From: Streptomyces venezuelae
GTDB taxonomy: Bacteria > Actinomycetota > Actinomycetes > Streptomycetales > Streptomycetaceae
DNA length: 64,000 nucleotides
Reading direction: 5' to 3'
NCBI RefSeq assembly: GCF_008642335.1
Contig: NZ_CP029191.1
Coordinates: 1,736,001 to 1,800,000 of the forward strand
Part shown: positions 58,532 through 64,000 of the stretch, piece after piece
How the letters are laid out: every line of letters begins with the position of its first letter
Numbering within the stretch: position 1 is the first letter of the stretch
Position numbers and translations under genes: made by a program
Notes under the pieces: model-generated
What the model was told of the DNA's origin: nothing
The model's database searches: none
Seen by the model: only the letters and a program-made list of their open reading frames with translations

Positions 58532-60634
58532 GTGAGCACCAAGCCGACCACCACAGACCTCGAGTGGACCGAACTGGACCAGCGGGCCGTTGACACCGCC
58601 CGCGTCCTGGCCATGGATTCCGTACAGAAGGTCGGCAACGGCCATCCCGGTACGGCCATGAGCCTCGCGCCCGCCGCGTACACCCTTTTCCAGAAGGTGA
58701 TGCGCCACGACCCCGCGGACGCCGACTGGACCGGCCGCGACCGGTTCGTCCTCTCTGCGGGACACTCGTCCCTGACCCTCTACATCCAGCTGTACCTGGC
58801 CGGTTTCGGCCTGGAGCTGGACGACCTGAAGGCCTTCCGCACCTGGGGCTCGAAGACCCCGGGCCACCCGGAGTACGGCCACACGGTGGGCGTGGAGACG
58901 ACCACGGGGCCGCTGGGCCAGGGCGTGGCCAACGCCGTGGGCATGGCGATGGCCGCCCGCTACGAGCGCGGCCTGTTCGACCCGGAGACGACGGACGGCT
59001 CGTCCCCGTTCGACCACTACGTGTACGCCATCGCCGGTGACGGCTGCCTCCAGGAGGGCATCTCCGGCGAGGCCTCGTCGCTGGCCGGGCACCAGAAGCT
59101 CGGCAACCTGATCCTGCTGTGGGACGACAACCACATCTCGATCGAGGGCGACACCGAGACCGCCGTCTCCGAGGACACCCTCAAGCGGTACGAGGCGTAC
59201 GGCTGGCACGTCCAGCGCGTGGCCCCCAAGGAGGACGGCGACCTCGACCCCGCCGCGCTCTACGCCGCGATCGAGGCCGCCAAGGCCGAGACCGAGCGCC
59301 CCTCCTTCATCGCGATGCGTTCGATCATCGCCTGGCCCGCCCCGAACGCGCAGAACACCGAGGCCGCGCACGGCTCGGCGCTCGGCGAGGAGGAAGTGGC
59401 CGCCACCAAGCGCGTCCTCGGCTTCGACCCGGAGCAGACCTTCGAGGTCTCCGACGAGGTCCTCGCGCACACCCGCAAGGCGCTCGACCGGGGCCGTGAG
59501 GCCAAGGCCGAGTGGGAGAAGGGCTTCGCCTCGTGGCGCAGCGCCGACCCGACGCGCGCGGCCGAGTTCGACCGCATCGCCGCGGGCGAGCTGCCCGAGG
59601 GCTGGGAGGAGAAGCTGCCGGAGTTCGAGACCGGCAAGGGCGTCGCCACGCGCGCCGCGTCCGGCAAGGTCCTCCAGGCGCTCGGCGCGGTCATCCCCGA
59701 GCTGTGGGGCGGCTCCGCCGACCTCGCGGGCTCGAACAACACGACGATCGACAAGACGTCGTCGTTCCTGCCGAAGGGCAACCCGCTGCCGGGCGCCGAC
59801 CCGTACGGCCGCACGATCCACTTCGGCATCCGCGAGCACTCCATGGCCGCGGAGATGAACGGCATCGCGCTGCACGGCAACACGCGCATCTACGGCGGCA
59901 CCTTCCTGGTGTTCTCCGACTACATGCGCAACGCCGTGCGTCTGTCCGCGCTGATGCACCTGCCGGTGACGTACGTGTGGACGCACGACTCCATCGGTCT
60001 CGGCGAGGACGGCCCGACCCACCAGCCGGTCGAGCACCTGGCCTCGCTGCGCGCCATCCCGGGCCTGAACGTCGTGCGCCCGGCCGACGCGAACGAGACC
60101 GCCATCGCCTGGCGCGAGATCCTCAAGCGCTACACCAAGGAGTTCGGCAAGGGCGCCCCGCACGGCCTCGCGCTGACCCGCCAGGGCGTGCCGACGTACG
60201 AGCGCAACGAGGACGCCGCCAAGGGTGGCTACGTCCTGTTCGAGGCCGAAGGGCCCGACGGAAAGAGCACAGCGCCCGAGGTCGTGCTCATCGGCACCGG
60301 CTCCGAGGTCCAGCTCGCCGTCGAGGCGCGCGAGCAGCTGCAGGCCGCAGGCGTGCCGACGCGTGTCGTCTCGATGCCGTCGGTCGAGTGGTTCGAGGAG
60401 CAGGACCAGGGGTACCGGGACGCGGTGCTGCCTCCGTCGGTGAAGGCGCGCGTGGCGGTCGAGGCGGGCATCGGCCTGACCTGGCACCGCTTCGTGGGCG
60501 ACGCCGGACGCATCGTCTCGCTGGAGCACTTCGGTGCCTCGGCGGATGCCAAGGTGCTGTTCCGCGAGTTCGGTTTCACCGCTGACGCGGTGGCCGAGGC
60601 GGCGCGGGAATCGATCGCCGCCGCTCAGCGCTGA
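58532..60634 (+). CDS. tkt: Transketolase
   Basis: A 700-residue thiamine-diphosphate enzyme of the non-oxidative pentose phosphate pathway, transferring two-carbon units. Visible motifs are [11 protein letters not shown] (His), [12 protein letters not shown], the ThDP motif [19 protein letters not shown] with NN later (DDNHIS), the Glu/Phe stack in [36 protein letters not shown] and the C-terminal [11 protein letters not shown] start at 58532 follows GGAGAGGAG. First gene of tkt-tal-zwf-opcA. Confidence 0.97.
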   Translation: MSTKPTTTDLEWTELDQRAVDTARVLAMDSVQKVGNGHPGTAMSLAPAAYTLFQKVMRHDPADADWTGRDRFVLSAGHSSLTLYIQLYLAGFGLELDDLKAFRTWGSKTPGHPEYGHTVGVETTTGPLGQGVANAVGMAMAARYERGLFDPETTDGSSPFDHYVYAIAGDGCLQEGISGEASSLAGHQKLGNLILLWDDNHISIEGDTETAVSEDTLKRYEAYGWHVQRVAPKEDGDLDPAALYAAIEAAKAETERPSFIAMRSIIAWPAPNAQNTEAAHGSALGEEEVAATKRVLGFDPEQTFEVSDEVLAHTRKALDRGREAKAEWEKGFASWRSADPTRAAEFDRIAAGELPEGWEEKLPEFETGKGVATRAASGKVLQALGAVIPELWGGSADLAGSNNTTIDKTSSFLPKGNPLPGADPYGRTIHFGIREHSMAAEMNGIALHGNTRIYGGTFLVFSDYMRNAVRLSALMHLPVTYVWTHDSIGLGEDGPTHQPVEHLASLRAIPGLNVVRPADANETAIAWREILKRYTKEFGKGAPHGLALTRQGVPTYERNEDAAKGGYVLFEAEGPDGKSTAPEVVLIGTGSEVQLAVEAREQLQAAGVPTRVVSMPSVEWFEEQDQGYRDAVLPPSVKARVAVEAGIGLTWHRFVGDAGRIVSLEHFGASADAKVLFREFGFTADAVAEAARESIAAAQR

Positions 60635-60668
60635 CGCCCATATACGACCAAGTAGGAGATGTAATTCC

Positions 60669-61787
60669 ATGACAGACGCACTCAAGCGCCTTTCAGAAGA
60701 AGGCGTCGCGATCTGGCTGGACGACCTGTCGCGCAAGCGGATCACGTCCGGCAACCTCGCCGAGCTGATCGACCAGCAGCACGTCGTGGGCGTCACGACC
60801 AACCCCTCGATCTTCCAGAAGGCGATCTCGCAGGGCGACGGTTACGACCAGCAGCTGTCGGACCTCGCCGCGCGCGAGGTCACCGTCGAAGAGGCCATCC
60901 GCATGATCACGACGGCGGACGTCCGTGACGCCGCCGACATCCTGCGCCCGGTCTTCGACGCCACCGGCGGCCAGGACGGCCGGGTGTCGATCGAGGTCGA
61001 CCCGCGGCTCGCGCACAACACGAAGGCGACGGTCGCCGAGGCCAAGCAGCTCGCGTGGCTGGTGGACCGGCCGAACGCGCTGATCAAGATCCCGGCCACC
61101 AAGGCGGGCATCCCGGCGATCACCGAGGTCATCGGCCTCGGCATCAGCGTCAACGTGACGCTGATCTTCTCGCTCGAGCGCTACCGCATGGTGATGGACG
61201 CGTACCTGGCGGGCCTGGAGAAGGCCAAGGAGCGCGGCCTGGACCTGTCGAAGATCCACTCGGTGGCGTCCTTCTTCGTGTCCCGCGTGGACACCGAGAT
61301 CGACAAGCGCCTGGACGGCATCGGCACGGACGAGGCCAAGTCCCTCAAGGGCAAGGCCGCGCTCGCCAACGCCCGGCTCGCGTACGAGGCGTACGAGGAG
61401 GTCTTCTCCTCGGACCGCTGGGCCGCCCTGGACAAGGCGCAGGCCAACAAGCAGCGTCCGCTGTGGGCCTCGACCGGCGTCAAGGACCCGGCGTACAAGG
61501 ACACCCTGTACGTCGACGAGCTCGTCGCGCCGAACACGGTGAACACGATGCCCGAGGCGACCCTGGAGGCCACGGCCGACCACGGGCAGATCACGGGCAA
61601 CACCATCGCGGGCACGTACGACCAGGCGCGCGCCGAGATCGCCGCGGTGGAGAAGCTCGGCATCGGCTACGACGAGGTCGTGCAGCTCCTCGAGGACGAG
61701 GGCGTCGAGAAGTTCGAGGCGTCCTGGACCGACCTGCTCAAGTCCACCGAGGCCGAGCTCAAGCGCCTCGCTCCCGCGAAGGGCTGA
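60669..61787 (+). CDS. tal: Transaldolase
   Basis: A 372-residue transaldolase that moves dihydroxyacetone units between sugar phosphates. Key residues: [13 protein letters not shown], the Schiff-base Lys in [15 protein letters not shown], and [20 protein letters not shown]. The actinobacterial type has the long C-terminal part ([20 protein letters not shown]). ATG at 60669, preceded by AGGAGATG. It follows tkt by 34 bases and precedes zwf by 6. Confidence 0.97.
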   Translation: MTDALKRLSEEGVAIWLDDLSRKRITSGNLAELIDQQHVVGVTTNPSIFQKAISQGDGYDQQLSDLAAREVTVEEAIRMITTADVRDAADILRPVFDATGGQDGRVSIEVDPRLAHNTKATVAEAKQLAWLVDRPNALIKIPATKAGIPAITEVIGLGISVNVTLIFSLERYRMVMDAYLAGLEKAKERGLDLSKIHSVASFFVSRVDTEIDKRLDGIGTDEAKSLKGKAALANARLAYEAYEEVFSSDRWAALDKAQANKQRPLWASTGVKDPAYKDTLYVDELVAPNTVNTMPEATLEATADHGQITGNTIAGTYDQARAEIAAVEKLGIGYDEVVQLLEDEGVEKFEASWTDLLKSTEAELKRLAPAKG

Positions 61788-61793
61788 CCCACT

Positions 61794-63317
61794 TTGTCAA
61801 GCAGCAATCCGCTGCGTGACGCCGCAGACCGACGGCTCCCGCGTATCGCGGGGCCGTCGGGCCTGGTCATTTTCGGCGTCACGGGCGATTTGTCCCGTAA
61901 AAAGTTGATGCCTGCCGTGTACGACCTCGCCAACCGGGGTCTCCTGCCGCCGGGCTTCGCCCTCATCGGCTTCGCCCGCCGCGAGTGGCAGGACGAGGAC
62001 TTCGCGCAGGAGGTGCACGACGCCGTCAAGCAGCACGCGCGCACGCCCTTCCGCGAGGAGGTCTGGCAGCAGCTCATCCAGGGCATGCGCTTCGTCCAGG
62101 GCAACTTCGACGACGACGAGGCCTTCGAGCAGCTGAAGGCCACCATCCAGGAGCTGGACAAGGCGCAGGGAACGGGCGGCAACTTCGCCTTCTACCTCTC
62201 CGTGCCCCCCAAGTTCTTCCCCCAGGTCGTCCAGCAGCTCAAGAAGCACGAGCTCGCGGACGCCCCCGAGGGCTCCTGGCGGCGCGCCGTCATCGAGAAG
62301 CCGTTCGGCCACGACCTGGCGTCGGCCCAGGACCTCAACGCGATCGTGCACGAGGTGTTCGACCCGGACCAGGTGTTCCGGATCGACCACTACCTCGGCA
62401 AGGAGACCGTCCAGAACATCCTGGCGCTCCGCTTCGCCAACCAGATGTTCGAGCCGATCTGGAACCGGTCGTACGTGGACCACGTCCAGATCACGATGGC
62501 CGAGGACATCGGCATCGGCGGCCGCGCCGGCTACTACGACGGCATCGGCGCCGCCCGTGACGTCATCCAGAACCACCTGCTCCAGCTGATGGCGCTGACC
62601 GCGATGGAGGAGCCCGCCTCCTTCGACGCCGACGCGCTCGTCGCGGAGAAGGCGAAGGTGCTCGGCGCCGTCCGGCTGCCGAAGGACCTCGGCAAGGACA
62701 CGGTGCGCGGGCAGTACGCCGCGGGCTGGCAGGGCGGCGAGAAGGCCGTCGGCTACCTCCAGGAAGACGGCATCGACCCCAAGTCGAAGACCGACACCTA
62801 TGCCGCGATCAAGCTGCAGGTGGACAACCGCCGCTGGGCGGGCGTCCCGTTCTACCTGCGCACCGGCAAGCGCCTCGGCCGGCGCGTCACGGAGATCGCG
62901 GTCGTCTTCCAGCGCGCGCCGCACTCCCCCTTCGACCACACCGCCACCGAGGAGCTCGGGCAGAACGCGATCGTCATCCGCGTCCAGCCCGACGAGGGCA
63001 TCACGGTGCGGTTCGGCTCGAAGGTGCCCGGCACCTCCATGGAGATCCGGGACGTCTCGATGGACTTCGCGTACGGCGAGTCCTTCACCGAGTCCAGCCC
63101 GGAGGCGTACGAGCGTCTGATCCTCGACGTCCTGCTCGGCGACGCCAACCTCTTCCCGCGCACGGAGGAGGTCGAGCTGTCCTGGAACATCCTCGACCCG
63201 ATCGAGGAGTACTGGGACAAGCACGGCAAGCCCGCGCAGTACCCGGCCGGCACCTGGGGCCCGACCGAAGCGGACGAAATGCTCGCACGAGACGGACGGA
63301 GCTGGCGCCGGCCATGA
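61794..63317 (+). CDS. zwf: Glucose-6-phosphate 1-dehydrogenase
   Basis: A 507-residue dehydrogenase producing 6-phosphogluconolactone and NADPH. The coenzyme motif is FGVTGDLSRKK, the active-site peptide is RIDHYLGKETVQN (His and Lys), and EKPFGHDL lies before it. The frame begins with a rare TTG codon at 61794, six bases after the tal stop and with no Shine-Dalgarno, so translation probably depends on coupling. The N-terminus SSSNPLRDAADRRLPRIAG agrees with the family. Its stop overlaps the opcA start (ATGA, 63314-63317). Confidence 0.96.
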   Translation: MSSSNPLRDAADRRLPRIAGPSGLVIFGVTGDLSRKKLMPAVYDLANRGLLPPGFALIGFARREWQDEDFAQEVHDAVKQHARTPFREEVWQQLIQGMRFVQGNFDDDEAFEQLKATIQELDKAQGTGGNFAFYLSVPPKFFPQVVQQLKKHELADAPEGSWRRAVIEKPFGHDLASAQDLNAIVHEVFDPDQVFRIDHYLGKETVQNILALRFANQMFEPIWNRSYVDHVQITMAEDIGIGGRAGYYDGIGAARDVIQNHLLQLMALTAMEEPASFDADALVAEKAKVLGAVRLPKDLGKDTVRGQYAAGWQGGEKAVGYLQEDGIDPKSKTDTYAAIKLQVDNRRWAGVPFYLRTGKRLGRRVTEIAVVFQRAPHSPFDHTATEELGQNAIVIRVQPDEGITVRFGSKVPGTSMEIRDVSMDFAYGESFTESSPEAYERLILDVLLGDANLFPRTEEVELSWNILDPIEEYWDKHGKPAQYPAGTWGPTEADEMLARDGRSWRRP

Positions 63318-64000
63318 AGATCGACCTCACGGACACCACGTCCAGCAAGATCAACAAGGCGCTCGTGCAGGGCCGCCGCGCGATCGGCACCCCGGCCGTC
63401 GGCATGGTCCTCACCCTCGTCATCGTCACCGACGAGGAGAACGCCTACGACTCCCTGAAGGCGGCGAGCGAGGCCTCCCGCGAGCACCCCTCGCGCACCC
63501 TCGTGGTCATCAAGCGCGCCGCCCGCTCGCCCCGCGACCGCACCACCTCGCGCCTCGACGCCGAGGTCAGGGTCGGCGCGGACGCGGGCACCGGCGAGAC
63601 GGTGATCCTGCGGCTCTACGGCGAGGGCATCAACCACGCCCAGTCCGTCGTCCTGCCGCTGCTGCTCCCCGACGCCCCCGTGGTCGCCTGGTGGCCGGTG
63701 AACGCCCCGCTGGACCCCGCCAAGGACCCGCTGGGCGCCCTGGCCCAGCGCCGCGTCACGGACACGTACGCCGCCGAGCAGCCGATCCACGAGCTGACCG
63801 CGCGCGCCGAGGCCTACAGCCCCGGCGACACGGACCTGTCCTGGACCCGCATCACGCCGTGGCGCTCCATGCTGGCCGCCGCGCTCGACCAGGTCACCTG
63901 CAAGGTCACCTCGGTACAGGTGGAGGGCGAGGAGTTCAACCCGAGCTGCGAGCTGCTCGCCATGTGGCTCGCGGACCGCCTCGACGTCCCGGTGAAGCGC
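63314..64000 (+). CDS. opcA: Glucose-6-phosphate dehydrogenase assembly protein OpcA (3' end outside window)
   Basis: The first 229 codons of opcA, starting at ATG 63314 inside the zwf stop. Typical segments are KIDLTDTTSSKINKALVQGR, LVIVTDEENAYDSLKAA, HPSRTLVVIKRAAR, GETVILRLYGEG and VLPLLLPDAPVVAWWP. OpcA is needed for or allosterically regulates G6PDH activity. The frame is open to the last base of the window. Known order tkt-tal-zwf-opcA(-pgl) is conserved in Streptomyces. Confidence 0.95.
   Translation, partial: MKIDLTDTTSSKINKALVQGRRAIGTPAVGMVLTLVIVTDEENAYDSLKAASEASREHPSRTLVVIKRAARSPRDRTTSRLDAEVRVGADAGTGETVILRLYGEGINHAQSVVLPLLLPDAPVVAWWPVNAPLDPAKDPLGALAQRRVTDTYAAEQPIHELTARAEAYSPGDTDLSWTRITPWRSMLAAALDQVTCKVTSVQVEGEEFNPSCELLAMWLADRLDVPVKR

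Noticed and set aside
1..64000. tRNA, rRNA, prophage att sites or insertion sequences
   Set aside because: No cloverleaf-like segments, transposase or integrase genes or terminal repeats were recognised by reading; a tRNAscan or ISfinder search would be needed to exclude them fully.

Overview
This is a 64 kb chromosomal window from a high-GC actinomycete, almost certainly a Streptomyces. The evidence is the very high GC with GC-rich third codon positions, frequent GTG starts, ATGA/GTGA stop-start overlaps, bald-type families such as DUF3618/DUF4235/holin-X, SigE-type sigma factors, a two-domain TerD protein, an S37 (PS-10) peptidase, the SufR-B-D-Rieske-C-S-U-SufT operon, and the ctaA/ctaB-tkt-tal-zwf-opcA block. 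No rRNA, tRNA, CRISPR array or insertion sequence was seen. The window starts inside a histidine kinase gene and ends inside opcA.

Layout. 0-9.4 kb: a NarL-type two-component pair, a penicillin-binding protein, a PadR/HAAS/CPBP membrane operon, a secreted HAD phosphatase, a DinB-like protein, an MFS exporter and a secreted S37 peptidase. 9.5-18 kb: a sugar-acid and polyol locus. 5-Dehydro-4-deoxyglucarate dehydratase and an unknown partner lie divergent from uronate dehydrogenase, followed by a DeoR regulator with a striking operator-like repeat array, an ABC sugar importer lacking its own ATPase, and a zinc alcohol dehydrogenase. 18-28 kb: TerD, a PhoX phosphatase with a candidate PHO box, an SDR enzyme, a three-gene cassette built around a trypsin-like protease without a signal peptide, and a secreted EEP nuclease. 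28-40 kb: SRPBCC, ABM monooxygenase (behind a MerR/SoxR-type operator), SGNH hydrolase, SDR, the DUF4235/DUF3618/holin-X trio, a Cys-rich pair, dapA, a SigE-type sigma factor with its partner, a lipoprotein, dapD, an MFS transporter, and an HxlR-peroxiredoxin fusion.

40.5-45.2 kb looks accessory: small secreted/membrane proteins, an SMR efflux pump with its TetR regulator, and a lower-GC gene for an HTH-STAND ATPase-Sel1 protein followed by a tiny membrane protein. 45.2-51.8 kb is the complete suf iron-sulfur cluster operon with a perfect CAAC-N6-GTTG SufR box and, upstream, a DtxR/IdeR-type iron box shared with a divergent aminoglycoside acetyltransferase gene. 52.8-64 kb holds an ABC-2 exporter, haem A biosynthesis (ctaA, ctaB), an amidohydrolase, and the oxidative/non-oxidative pentose phosphate operon tkt-tal-zwf-opcA, preceded by direct repeats spaced by two and three helical turns.

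The best candidates for an undescribed system are (i) the STAND-Sel1 protein plus 51-residue membrane protein at 42.5-45.1 kb and (ii) the cytoplasmic trypsin-like protease cassette at 22.4-24.5 kb, whose first gene is a free-standing copy of the protease's own N-terminal domain.
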